Below, in pieces: positions 32,291 to 40,349 of a stretch of DNA of 64,000 nucleotides. The notes beneath the pieces are model-generated. The model was given only the letters and a program-made list of their open reading frames with translations. It was not told the origin of the DNA and searched no databases. Both the position numbers and the translations under genes were made by a program. Origin of the DNA: an uncultured Bacteroidales bacterium (lineage in GTDB: Bacteria > Bacteroidota > Bacteroidia > Bacteroidales > Bacteroidaceae); the NCBI GenBank assembly GCA_902799655.1, contig CADCBH010000010.1, forward strand, positions 29,572-93,571, read 5' to 3'. How positions within the stretch are numbered: the stretch's first letter is position 1; each line of letters starts with the position of its first letter.

Positions 32291-33097
32291 ATGAAACAAG
32301 TACGTCCGAAGAAGAATCTGGGTCAGCACTTCCTGACTGACCTCTCGATAGCCAAGCGAATAGCCGATACCGTTGACGAACCCTATGGTGAGCTGCCCGT
32401 CTTGGAGGTGGGGCCTGGTATGGGGGTGATGACGCAGTATCTGGTGGAGAAACCGCGCCCGCTGAAGGTGGTGGAGATAGACCGCGAGAGTGTGGCGTAT
32501 CTCAACGAGAACTTCCCGAAGTTGCGCGAGAATATCCTGGGTGCCGACTTCCTGCGTATGGATCTGCATCAGGTCTTTGACGGACAGCAGTTTGTGCTGA
32601 CGGGCAACTACCCGTATGATATCTCCTCACAGATATTCTTTAAGATGCTTGACAATCGCGACCTCATTCCCTGTTGTACGGGGATGATACAACACGAGGT
32701 GGCGGTACGTATGGCTGCCAAGCCCGGCAACAAACAGTATGGCATCTTGTCGGTGCTGATACAGGCTTGGTATGATGTGGAGTATCTCTTTACTGTCGAA
32801 CCCTCGGTATTCAATCCGCCTCCCAAGGTGCAGAGTGCCGTGATACGCATGACTCGCAACGAGGTACAGCAGCTGGGATGCGACGAACAACTGTTCAAGC
32901 GACTGGTGAAGACGGTCTTCAACCAGCGCCGTAAGATGCTGCGCGTATCGCTTCGTCAGCTGTTACCCGCCGAGGCTGCGATATTCAGTGAACAATCTTC
33001 TTTCCTGACTTATCGCCCCGAACAACTCACCATAGCGCAGTTCGTGGAATTGACGAATATGGTGGAAAAATGCTTGTGTGCGAGCACAAATAATTGA
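32291..33097 (+). CDS. rsmA: 16S rRNA (adenine-1518/1519-N6)-dimethyltransferase
   Basis: 268 residues from ATG 32291, where the conserved start KQVRPKKNLGQHFLTD begins. SAM-binding motif LEVGPGMGVMT, the second motif VVEIDRE, and the catalytic GNYPYDIS (NxPY type) are intact, followed by the PFxVxPxxF-like FTVEPSVFNPPPKV. It dimethylates two adjacent adenines in helix 45 of 16S rRNA. It is divergent from the flippase-like gene. The -7 box sits almost at the start codon. Confidence 0.97.
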   Translation: MKQVRPKKNLGQHFLTDLSIAKRIADTVDEPYGELPVLEVGPGMGVMTQYLVEKPRPLKVVEIDRESVAYLNENFPKLRENILGADFLRMDLHQVFDGQQFVLTGNYPYDISSQIFFKMLDNRDLIPCCTGMIQHEVAVRMAAKPGNKQYGILSVLIQAWYDVEYLFTVEPSVFNPPPKVQSAVIRMTRNEVQQLGCDEQLFKRLVKTVFNQRRKMLRVSLRQLLPAEAAIFSEQSSFLTYRPEQLTIAQFVELTNMVEKCLCASTNN

Positions 33098-33168
33098 CAT
33101 GCGTCAAGAATAGTCGTATTTTTTTCGAAAAATGCCTCGGTAATGCACCAACATGACCCAAATCGTTG

Positions 33169-33176
33169 TAACTTTG
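33169..33176 (+). promoter_or_regulatory. -7 box of the candidate ncRNA
   Basis: TAACTTTG followed by CATCG; no protein start follows, but a C-poor tract and a strong terminator do. Confidence 0.55.
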
Positions 33177-33183
33177 CATCGTG

Positions 33184-33403
33184 ATTCAGAGATAACCAAT
33201 AGGTAAGAAGGTAATAGAAAAGATTGAAAATAGGATAACAAAGATTTGGTTAATAGTAAAGATTTAGGTAAGTAGTACAGTATATTAGGTGTTAGTTAGT
33301 ATGTTAAGGTAAAATTTGAGAGAAAGTATTAGGTTTTAGTTATTAATAGGAAAAGAAAAAAAAGTGCAGTCTGCGAGTGGTTCGTAGGCTGCACTACTTT
33401 TTT
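33184..33403 (+). ncRNA. Candidate C-depleted noncoding RNA
   Basis: Between a TAACTTTG promoter and a strong terminator lie about 180 bases with no open frame of note and an extreme composition: from about 33205 to 33362 there are only two C. It is made of short GTAAG, TTAGGT, TAGTAAAG-like words. With almost no C the RNA cannot form G-C pairs internally and would be largely single-stranded until the terminal hairpin. No known ncRNA family was recognised. It could act as a sponge or guide for C-rich targets. Confidence 0.5.
33357..33403 (+). terminator. Terminator of the candidate ncRNA
   Basis: AGTGCAGTCTGCGA pairs over 14 positions (two G-U type pairs) with TCGTAGGCTGCACT, flanked by A-run and T-run, so it can also terminate the minus-strand MATE transcript. 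Confidence 0.85.
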
Positions 33404-33416
33404 CCAGGTCTCTGTC

Positions 33417-34799
33417 TTATTTCCCTGCCGTCTTCATCCAGCCTCCGTGGAACAGGCGGATGAGGAAGATGATACCGCGGAAGGTGAGCTCGATGGCCAT
33501 CGCCGTCCATACACCAGGCAGACCGTAGGTGCCAGCCAGGAGGGCTGCCAGCGTGAGACGGACGCCCCACATGGATGCGAGACTCATCATGGCTGGCTTC
33601 AGCGTATCACCAGCACCCACAAAGATACCGTTGCACACGATAGCGGCTGCAAACATCGGTTCGGCAAAGGCCTCGATGCGCAGACACTCCGTTCCCAACT
33701 GGATAATCTCCTCGACGGGGGTCATCAGTGCCATCAGTTCTGTGGCGAAGATAAACATCAGCACACCCATCAGTGTCATCACCGTAATACCGAGTGCTGT
33801 AGAGAGACGGGCAAAGGAGCGTGTGAGCAACTGCTGTCCGGCACCGATGCTCTGTCCGATCAGTGTCGTTGCGGCTTCGGCAATACCGAAACCAGGCATG
33901 TAGCACAGGCTCTCTACGGTAATGGCCAGCGAGTGGGCGGCTATCGAGATGGTGCCCAGTGGTGCTACAATCATGGTGCTCACTATCTGGGCACCATTCA
34001 TCAGTACATGCTGCAGACCCATCGGGGCGCCGATGCTGAAGGCTGTCCGTACAACATCTTCTGTAGGACGGAACTTATACCAGTGGTTCTCATTGCCCTT
34101 GCCCTTGCGACCAAAGAGGCCCAGCATGTCGGAGCGCCACAACAGGAAGTAGCTCATCATCAGAGTGGTGAGGAAGACGGCAACCACCGTACCCATTGCG
34201 GCACCAGGGACTCCCATATCTAAGATGAAGATAAACAGGTAGTTGAAGGTGACATCCAGACAGCACATCACCACATTCAGCACACTGGGCACTTTCATGT
34301 TACCCGAACACTTCAGCATCGAACCACACAGGCTCTCCATCTGGAAGAATGGCGCTGAGCACGAGAAAATCAGGAAGTAGAGCGAGGCATCCGACGTGAT
34401 GTCTTCACTGCCGCCAAGCCAGTGGGGCAGAGGGGCGTGAATGGCAACGGCAACGATGACTATCATCAGGCTGAACAGCAGACAGCAGGTCAGCGACTGA
34501 CGGAGAATACGGCGAGCGCGACGGAAGTCGTTGGCACCAATGGCGTGCGCCACCTGTACGGAGAAACCCATCGAACAGGCAGAGGTCAGTCCGGCAAACA
34601 TCCAGCTGGCGGCTTCGACGAGGCCTATTGATGCTGCCTCACGGGCACCAAGATGGCCCACCATCGAGGCGTCGATAAAGAACATCAGGATGGTGGATAT
34701 CTGTGCCAGAATAGAGGGGATACTCAACTGGATAATCAGGTTGAGCTTCTCCCGCTGTGTCATAGCGCGACCTTCTCGGATATGTGCCAGCAACTCCAT
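33417..34799 (-). CDS. MATE-family efflux transporter
   Basis: 460 residues with about twelve membrane segments in two related halves: LSIPSILAQISTILMFFIDA in the first, and GAPMGLQHVLMNGAQIVSTM in the second, both typical of MATE (NorM/DinF-like) proteins. It exchanges H+ or Na+ for drugs or metabolites at the inner membrane. It begins 22 bases after the alpha-galactosidase gene on the same strand, so both are probably on one transcript. Confidence 0.93.
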   Translation of the reverse strand: MELLAHIREGRAMTQREKLNLIIQLSIPSILAQISTILMFFIDASMVGHLGAREAASIGLVEAASWMFAGLTSACSMGFSVQVAHAIGANDFRRARRILRQSLTCCLLFSLMIVIVAVAIHAPLPHWLGGSEDITSDASLYFLIFSCSAPFFQMESLCGSMLKCSGNMKVPSVLNVVMCCLDVTFNYLFIFILDMGVPGAAMGTVVAVFLTTLMMSYFLLWRSDMLGLFGRKGKGNENHWYKFRPTEDVVRTAFSIGAPMGLQHVLMNGAQIVSTMIVAPLGTISIAAHSLAITVESLCYMPGFGIAEAATTLIGQSIGAGQQLLTRSFARLSTALGITVMTLMGVLMFIFATELMALMTPVEEIIQLGTECLRIEAFAEPMFAAAIVCNGIFVGAGDTLKPAMMSLASMWGVRLTLAALLAGTYGLPGVWTAMAIELTFRGIIFLIRLFHGGWMKTAGK

Positions 34800-34821
34800 C
34801 TACTCGCAATAGTCGTCAGTA

Positions 34822-37017
34822 TTATTCCAATAAGAGCACACGACTGGCCCAGTCGTTCTTCTTGCCCCAGTCAACATCATTGCGATAGGGCATCTCCAGA
34901 CCGTGGTTCATCAGATAGGCACCGCTATAGCTCTTGCCCTCACAGTCGAGGGGATTCAGGTCAATGCGGTTGAGCTCGTGGACCTTATACATCTTGTTGG
35001 GATTCAGACCTGCCATCTTTATACGGGGCAGGTGCTCGTTCTGGAACGACTCTGTCTTCCACCAGAACCAGACGGCCTTCTCCTTGGCATCATCGACATA
35101 CATCAGCGAGGCTACACCTTTCTTGTCATAAGGAGACAGCAGACGGTAGATGTTGCCAAACTGCACGATAGGACGAATCTGCTTGTATTCTGTGATGGCC
35201 TGACGACATAGGGCCTTCTCCTCGTCATTCATGTTCTTGGGCTGGATCTCCATACCCAGACGTCCACTCATGGCCACATCGATACGGTACTTCATAGAGG
35301 TGGTGCGGAACACGGTGTGGTTGGGCGTGGCAGAGATATGGCTGGCCATCGCGATAGCGGGGAAGAAATAGCTGGTACCCCACTGCATATAGATGCGCTG
35401 CAGGGCATCGGTATTGTCGCTTACCCAGAACTCGTCGAAGTAGGGCAGCACACCCCAGTTGGCTCGTCCGCCACCACTGGCGCAGGCCTGGATGGTCACA
35501 TCGGGATACTTGGCACGGATGCGCTGACACACTTTCTCGAAACCACGATGGTATTCGATGTAGAGGTGACTCTGGTCGGCCATCGGCAGATACTGCGAAC
35601 CGTGATTCATCACGGGCATATTGGCATCCCACTTGATATAGTCGATAGCAGGGTACTTCGTCAACAGGTCGTCAACAATCTTGAAGCAGAAATCCTGTAC
35701 CTTGGGGTTGGACATATCAAGCACCAGCTGCGTACCGCCACGACCCATAACGGCATCACGCTTGGGGGCCTTCAGTATCCAGTCGGGATGCTGCTCATAG
35801 AGCTCGCTGACCGAATTGGTCATCTCGGGTTCTATCCAGATACCGAAGCTGACGCCGTTCTTCTTGGCATCACGCAGCAGACCCTCGATACCGTCGGGCA
35901 ACTTGTTCTTGTCAACGACCCAGTCGCCCAGACTGGAATTGTCGGTCTTACGGGGATATTTGTCACCAAACCAACCGTCATCCATCACAAAGAGTTCACC
36001 GCCCATCGAGGCAATGTCCTTCATCATCTGGTCCATACCTTGCTGGTTGATGTCAAAATAGACGCCTTCCCAAGAGTTCAACAGGATCTTGCGCTCCTTG
36101 TCCCCATGAGCCAGCATGTATTTGCGACCCCATTTATGGAAGTTACGGCTGACACCCGACAGACCCTCCTGAGAGTACGACAGGGCCAGCTTGGGAGTGG
36201 TAAACGTCTCACCCTTCTTCAGGTGATACTCCGAGTTGTCCTCATTGATGCCTGCAAAGAAGTAGTGGTATTCGGTATCATCGGTAACCACCTTCAGACG
36301 GTAGTTGCCACTATAGCAGAGGGCTGCACCGATGACAGCACCCTGATTCTCCTGACCCTTACCGTCGAGAGAGAACATCACCTCTGCATGACTGGTATGC
36401 GAGTTGCGCGTACCGTCTTTGTTGACAATGACTTTCTGACCAGGGGTAAGGGGCTCCTCAACCAGGCGGCCCTCATTGGCCCACGAACCATACAGACTCG
36501 ACATCCAGACATCACCCCTACGGATGGGCAGCATAGCTGAGGCAAAGGTGGTGAGCGTTACGGTCTGTTTCTCACCATTATTGATGGTGGTCCACGCCTC
36601 GATGATGTCTTCTGCTGTATAAGCCTTGTATTTTAGCTCGACGGCAATAGGATAGGCGGGGTCTTTCAGGCGGATGGTTACCAGAGAACCTGTGGCATCG
36701 GCCTCCTGTTGCCAACTCTCAGCCACCAGGGCTGTCGAGAGGTTGCCGTCAGCATGTCGAAGGGCGAGGGCGGCTTCGGCAGGAGCGTTCAGACCGTGAA
36801 CAGGATAGACATCCATACGTCCGTCACGAGGCTGCTGCAGGTGGGCAGCTTCACCATCCTTTAACTTGGCTCCGTAATAGACATACTGCGGGGCCTTGCC
36901 TTGTTCCACATCCAACACCATCGTAGTGTTGCGGGTGCTGATGACCAACTGTTCAGCGTATGCCCATGAGGCAGCCAAACAGAGTGTCACAGCCAAGAAA
37001 AATCTCTTTTTCATCAT
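34822..37017 (-). CDS. Alpha-galactosidase, GH36, exported
   Basis: 731 residues from ATG 37017 (MMKKRFFLAV...); longer in-frame starts upstream are not credible. Signal peptide ends near AYA. The GH36 core is clear: FVMDDGWFGDKYPR, GIWIEPEMTN, IKWDANMP containing the nucleophile Asp, and FWVSDNTDALQR containing the acid/base Asp. It should release alpha-linked galactose from raffinose-type sugars or galactomannan in the periplasm. The gene precedes a MATE transporter; no SusCD pair is nearby. Confidence 0.95.
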   Translation of the reverse strand: MMKKRFFLAVTLCLAASWAYAEQLVISTRNTTMVLDVEQGKAPQYVYYGAKLKDGEAAHLQQPRDGRMDVYPVHGLNAPAEAALALRHADGNLSTALVAESWQQEADATGSLVTIRLKDPAYPIAVELKYKAYTAEDIIEAWTTINNGEKQTVTLTTFASAMLPIRRGDVWMSSLYGSWANEGRLVEEPLTPGQKVIVNKDGTRNSHTSHAEVMFSLDGKGQENQGAVIGAALCYSGNYRLKVVTDDTEYHYFFAGINEDNSEYHLKKGETFTTPKLALSYSQEGLSGVSRNFHKWGRKYMLAHGDKERKILLNSWEGVYFDINQQGMDQMMKDIASMGGELFVMDDGWFGDKYPRKTDNSSLGDWVVDKNKLPDGIEGLLRDAKKNGVSFGIWIEPEMTNSVSELYEQHPDWILKAPKRDAVMGRGGTQLVLDMSNPKVQDFCFKIVDDLLTKYPAIDYIKWDANMPVMNHGSQYLPMADQSHLYIEYHRGFEKVCQRIRAKYPDVTIQACASGGGRANWGVLPYFDEFWVSDNTDALQRIYMQWGTSYFFPAIAMASHISATPNHTVFRTTSMKYRIDVAMSGRLGMEIQPKNMNDEEKALCRQAITEYKQIRPIVQFGNIYRLLSPYDKKGVASLMYVDDAKEKAVWFWWKTESFQNEHLPRIKMAGLNPNKMYKVHELNRIDLNPLDCEGKSYSGAYLMNHGLEMPYRNDVDWGKKNDWASRVLLLE

Positions 37018-37144
37018 GTAGTCGTTTTGGTTGTTTTGTATAAAGTTTATTGGGTATGCATTGGATTTGGCTACAAAGATACAAACTATTTCTGAAATAA
37101 AAAGCATCCTTGTCAAGAAAAAGAACGCATGAGGAGCGATTTGT

Positions 37145-37190
37145 AGAAAAAAGAAAGGCGAGAACCCCGTATTGATTAGGATTCTCGCCC
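37145..37190 (-). terminator. Terminator of the tRNA-Cys transcript
   Basis: GGCGAGAA and TTCTCGCC form the stem; on the minus strand a TTTCTTTTTT run follows. Confidence 0.85.
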
Positions 37191-37196
37191 TCTTTG

Positions 37197-37271
37197 TGGA
37201 GGTGCCTGGCGGATTCGAACCGCCGTAGACGGTTTTGCAGACCGTTGACTAAGCCACTCATCCAAGGCACC
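37197..37271 (-). tRNA. tRNA-Cys (GCA)
   Basis: The minus strand folds as a cloverleaf: acceptor GGTGCCT/AGGCACC, anticodon arm ACGGT-CTGCAAA-ACCGT with anticodon GCA, T arm GGCGG-TTCGAAT-CCGCC. The discriminator base is T (U73), the known cysteine identity base, and CCA is encoded. A TACCTTTG promoter lies about 100 bases upstream. Confidence 0.95.
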
Positions 37272-37366
37272 GAGTAAACGAGCGAAGAATGATGCTTGCA
37301 TCAATTCTTCCGAGTGCGAGGTGTTTCGACCGTTAGGTCAAGGCACCATTGCTCGTTAAGCGGGTG

Positions 37367-37374
37367 CAAAGGTA
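37367..37374 (-). promoter_or_regulatory. -7 box of tRNA-Cys
   Basis: TACCTTTG on the minus strand. The leader between it and the tRNA contains GGTGCCTTGACC...GGTC...CACC, similar to a tRNA 5' half, to be removed by RNase P. Confidence 0.65.
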
Positions 37375-37467
37375 CGAATAAGTGAGCAAATAACCAAATA
37401 AAAATCGATTTTTTTTTGTTATTTCGAACGAAAGTACTTTCGAGACGTAGTCTCAAAGTTAAAACTT

Positions 37468-37617
37468 TTATTTGAACTGGCCAAATTTTTGGCAGTTTTT
37501 TTTCATTTCACAGCCACAACAGGAACCGGTATTGCTGCGAAGTGTTCTGTAAGCACGCCAAGCGGCATAGCCCAAGGCACCAGCAATCACCAGTATGACA
37601 ACAATCATCTGCATCAT
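37468..37617 (-). CDS. Small Cys-rich membrane protein (FeoB-associated type)
   Basis: 49 residues: MMQMIVVILVIAGALGYAAW is a membrane segment, followed by RAYRTLRSNTG and a Cys cluster SCCGCEMKKNC, ending KFGQFK. This layout (one membrane helix, basic stretch, CxC plus later Cys) matches the FeoB-associated Cys-rich membrane proteins of Bacteroidetes. An AAGGAG ribosome site lies before the start. It is 13 bases downstream of the lipid kinase gene, with no feoB in the window, so a role in iron transport is uncertain. Confidence 0.7.
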   Translation of the reverse strand: MMQMIVVILVIAGALGYAAWRAYRTLRSNTGSCCGCEMKKNCQKFGQFK

Positions 37618-37630
37618 CACCACTCACTCC

Positions 37631-38656
37631 TTAACTTCTCAGCTTCCTCAACAGCACCTTGTTGATAGCCTGTATCTTACGGCTACCCTTACCGATATCT
37701 TCGCGTACATTATTAATGTTGTTGAAGAAGTCGCTGAAAGCACTGAGCACAGGGTTGGGCTGGGCTTTGTCCTCAGTAGCCTTGGGATTGGTGAGGATGC
37801 TGATGCCCAGGTGTTCGATATGCACATCCACATCGGTACCCGTCATGATGGGGTCACCGTCATAGTGGATGGCACCAGCCTGCTTGCGGTGGATATGGAT
37901 GCTCTTCGAGCGGAAGGTCTTGATCTTGGAGTTGTTGCCCAGCGTCTTCATAAACAGGTCTGCAGCAATCTGTGGAGCGTCGATGACGTCGAAGGGCTCC
38001 ATGATGATGACATCCATCATACCGTCGCGCATGGTGGCTCCCGGGGCGATATAGGCATTATTGCCGTATTGCGAGGCATTGGCACAGGCTATGAGGAAGG
38101 CCTTGTGATAGACGGTACCGTTGTCATCCACAATCTCGTAGGTCTCGGGCTTGTATTTCAAACCTTCTTTCAGCACATTCTCTGCATAGGTGATAGGACC
38201 GCGCTTGCCAGCCTCTGCGAATTTCAGCGAGATAAAGGCATCGAAGCCCATACCACAGGTACAGAAGAAGGGCAGACCATTGATGACACCATAGTCAAAC
38301 GACTCTATCTGGCACTCGTTGATGATCTGGATAGCCTTGACGGCATCCATCGGGATACACAGATGGCGGGCCAGACCATTGCCCGACCCACAGGGGATAA
38401 TACCCAAAGCGGTCTGGGTGTGTACCAACGAACGCGCTACCTCATTGACAGTACCATCACCACCGACAGCCACTACGATGTCCTTGCCCTCAGCAGCATA
38501 CTGGCGGGTGAGCTCAGCGGCATGGCCTGCATATTCGGTGAAACGGACTTCGTAACTGAAGCGCTCCTTGTCGAGGTGCTCTTCAATCAGTCGGGGCATG
38601 TCTTCCTTGCCATGGGTACCCGAAATGGGGTTGATGATGAAAACGATGTTCTTCAT
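37631..38656 (-). CDS. Diacylglycerol/lipid kinase family protein (YegS/DagK-like)
   Basis: 341 residues from ATG 38656, just before the conserved MKNIVFIINPISG; a start six codons upstream is possible. The catalytic-domain signature VAVGGDGTVNEVA is present, followed by GIIPCGSGNGLARHL. It phosphorylates a lipid hydroxyl with ATP at the inner membrane. It is divergent from serine palmitoyltransferase; the family also includes sphingoid-base kinases, so a sphingolipid substrate is possible. The promoter on the minus strand is TATATTTG at 38672-38679. Confidence 0.92.
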   Translation of the reverse strand: MKNIVFIINPISGTHGKEDMPRLIEEHLDKERFSYEVRFTEYAGHAAELTRQYAAEGKDIVVAVGGDGTVNEVARSLVHTQTALGIIPCGSGNGLARHLCIPMDAVKAIQIINECQIESFDYGVINGLPFFCTCGMGFDAFISLKFAEAGKRGPITYAENVLKEGLKYKPETYEIVDDNGTVYHKAFLIACANASQYGNNAYIAPGATMRDGMMDVIIMEPFDVIDAPQIAADLFMKTLGNNSKIKTFRSKSIHIHRKQAGAIHYDGDPIMTGTDVDVHIEHLGISILTNPKATEDKAQPNPVLSAFSDFFNNINNVREDIGKGSRKIQAINKVLLRKLRS

Positions 38657-38757
38657 GCTGCTATTTGATTGCAAATATACAAAATAATGTCGAAAAAACT
38701 TTCATGGAAACGATAAATTTAATCTGGAAGAAGAAAATTCTCTTTTTTTGTGCACGA

Positions 38758-38781
38758 TTTGAATAAAAATGTGTAACTTTG
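38758..38781 (+). promoter_or_regulatory. Promoter of the serine palmitoyltransferase gene
   Basis: TTG near 38758 and TAACTTTG at 38774-38781 have Bacteroidetes spacing; the ATG is about 50 bases further. Confidence 0.6.
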
Positions 38782-38832
38782 CAGGCTGAAAACAATATTT
38801 CGTAGCGAGAAAGCTATCAGACCTATTAATTT

Positions 38833-40020
38833 ATGGGACAATTACAAGAAAGATACAAGCATTATCGTGAGCCGCAGAAGTATATGGAGGCTGACGTTTA
38901 TCCTTATTTCCGCGCTATCGAGGGAAAACAGGGTACAGAAGTTGAAATGGGCGGACACAAAGTGTTGATGTTCGGATCTAATGCCTACACAGGATTGACA
39001 GGTGACCAGCGTATCATTGATGCCGCAAAGGCTGCGCTTGATAAGTATGGTTCCGGTTGTGCCGGTAGCCGCTTCCTGAACGGAACGCTCGACCTGCATG
39101 TTCAGTTAGAAAAGGAAATATCAGAATTTATTCATAAGGAGGACTGTCTGTGCTTCTCAACAGGTTTCTCTGTTAACCAGGGTGTGCTGGCTATGGTGGT
39201 TGGAAAAGATGACTACATCATCTGTGATGACCGCGACCACGCCTCTATCGTTGATGGACGCCGCCTGTCTTTCGCCCGTCAGCTGCACTATAAGCACAAT
39301 GATATGGCTGACTTGGAGCGTGTACTGCAGAAGCTGCCCTACGAGGCTGTCAAGCTGATTGTGGTCGATGGTGTGTTCTCCATGGAGGGCGACCTGGCCA
39401 AACTGCCTGAGATCGTAGAGCTGAAGCATAAGTACAACTGCTCTATCATGGTCGATGAGGCTCATGGTATCGGTGTGTTCGGTGATCATGGACGTGGCGT
39501 CTGCGACCATTTCGGACTGACCGACGAGGTGGACCTGATCATGGGTACCTTCTCGAAGTCACTGGCTTCTATCGGTGGTTTCATCGCTTCGGATGCTGAC
39601 ACTATCAACTTCCTGCGTCACACCTGTCGCACCTATATCTTCTCAGCTTCTAACACACCTGCAGCCACCGCTGCTGCTATGGAGGCCCTGCACATCCTGC
39701 AGAAGGAGCCCGAGCGCATCGAGGCCCTGTGGAAGGTGACGAAGTATGCTCTGAAGCGCTTTGCAGAAGAGGGTTTTGAGATTGGTGAGACTGAGAGCCC
39801 TATCATCCCGCTGTATGTGCGTGATGTGGAGAAGACCTTCCTGGTTACTGCCCTGGCTTTCAAGGCTGGCGTGTTCATCAACCCCGTTATACCGCCTGCT
39901 TGTGCTCCTCAGGATACACTGGTGCGCTATGCGTTGATGGCTACCCACACCGAGGAACAGGTAGAGCGCTCGGTGAAGGCTCTGAAGAAAATCTTCATAG
40001 AACAAGGCATCATCAAGTAA
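38833..40020 (+). CDS. spt: Serine palmitoyltransferase (alpha-oxoamine synthase family)
   Basis: 395 residues. Motifs of PLP-dependent alpha-oxoamine synthases: FGSNAYTGLTG, GSGCAGSRFLNG, the His-containing DDRDHASIVDG, VDEAHGIGVFG, and the PLP lysine in GTFSKSLASIGG. Bacteroidales homologues of this length and N-terminus (QERYKHYREPQKYMEADVYPYF) condense serine with palmitoyl-CoA to 3-ketosphinganine, the first step of sphingolipid synthesis. Glycine C-acetyltransferase (Kbl) and BioF are the alternatives. The neighbouring lipid kinase favours the lipid reading. Confidence 0.85.
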   Translation: MGQLQERYKHYREPQKYMEADVYPYFRAIEGKQGTEVEMGGHKVLMFGSNAYTGLTGDQRIIDAAKAALDKYGSGCAGSRFLNGTLDLHVQLEKEISEFIHKEDCLCFSTGFSVNQGVLAMVVGKDDYIICDDRDHASIVDGRRLSFARQLHYKHNDMADLERVLQKLPYEAVKLIVVDGVFSMEGDLAKLPEIVELKHKYNCSIMVDEAHGIGVFGDHGRGVCDHFGLTDEVDLIMGTFSKSLASIGGFIASDADTINFLRHTCRTYIFSASNTPAATAAAMEALHILQKEPERIEALWKVTKYALKRFAEEGFEIGETESPIIPLYVRDVEKTFLVTALAFKAGVFINPVIPPACAPQDTLVRYALMATHTEEQVERSVKALKKIFIEQGIIK

Positions 40021-40059
40021 ATAATTGCCAAAAAATTTGCGGGTGTCAAAGATATTTAG

Positions 40060-40067
40060 TACCTTTG
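40060..40067 (+). promoter_or_regulatory. -7 box of tRNA-Pro
   Basis: TACCTTTG about 95 bases before the tRNA; the leader includes a CGCTTTTCAGAAAAAGC hairpin. Confidence 0.6.
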
Positions 40068-40162
40068 CAGCGCTTTTCAGAAAAAGCACTGCGAAATCAG
40101 GCTTCGCCTCAGCATAGAGCGAGCTCTCTGCATTCAGCTTGCACTGATTTTGTCACCTAAAA

Positions 40163-40235
40163 CGAGGTGTAGCGCAGTTGGTAGCGTTCCTGGTTTGGGA
40201 CCAGGCTGTCGCAGGTTCGAGTCCTGTCACCTCGA
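40163..40235 (+). tRNA. tRNA-Pro (TGG)
   Basis: Acceptor CGAGGTG pairs with CACCTCG, D arm GCGCAGTTGGTAGCG(T), anticodon arm CCTGG-TTTGGGA-CCAGG with anticodon TGG, T arm GCAGG-TTCGAGT-CCTGT. CCA is not encoded (ACAA follows). Confidence 0.95.
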
Positions 40236-40245
40236 CAATATATCG

Positions 40246-40283
40246 ACATCTTTCCTTTTTCACTAGAGGAAAGATGTTTTTTT
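40246..40283 (+). terminator. Terminator of tRNA-Pro
   Basis: ACATCTTTCC pairs with GGAAAGATGT and is followed by a run of T. Confidence 0.9.
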
Positions 40284-40317
40284 ATATCAAATATTTGGAG
40301 GTTAAACATTTTTTGAC

Positions 40318-40325
40318 TATCTTTG
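40318..40325 (+). promoter_or_regulatory. -7 box of the propeller/AraC regulator
   Basis: TATCTTTG about 25 bases before the ATG at 40350. Confidence 0.55.
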
Positions 40326-40349
40326 TCGCGTTAAACAAATGGAAGCCTG

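Noticed and set aside
35317-36540. 407-codon plus-strand frame opposite the alpha-galactosidase
   Set aside because: Antisense shadow; the minus-strand GH36 motifs are unambiguous.
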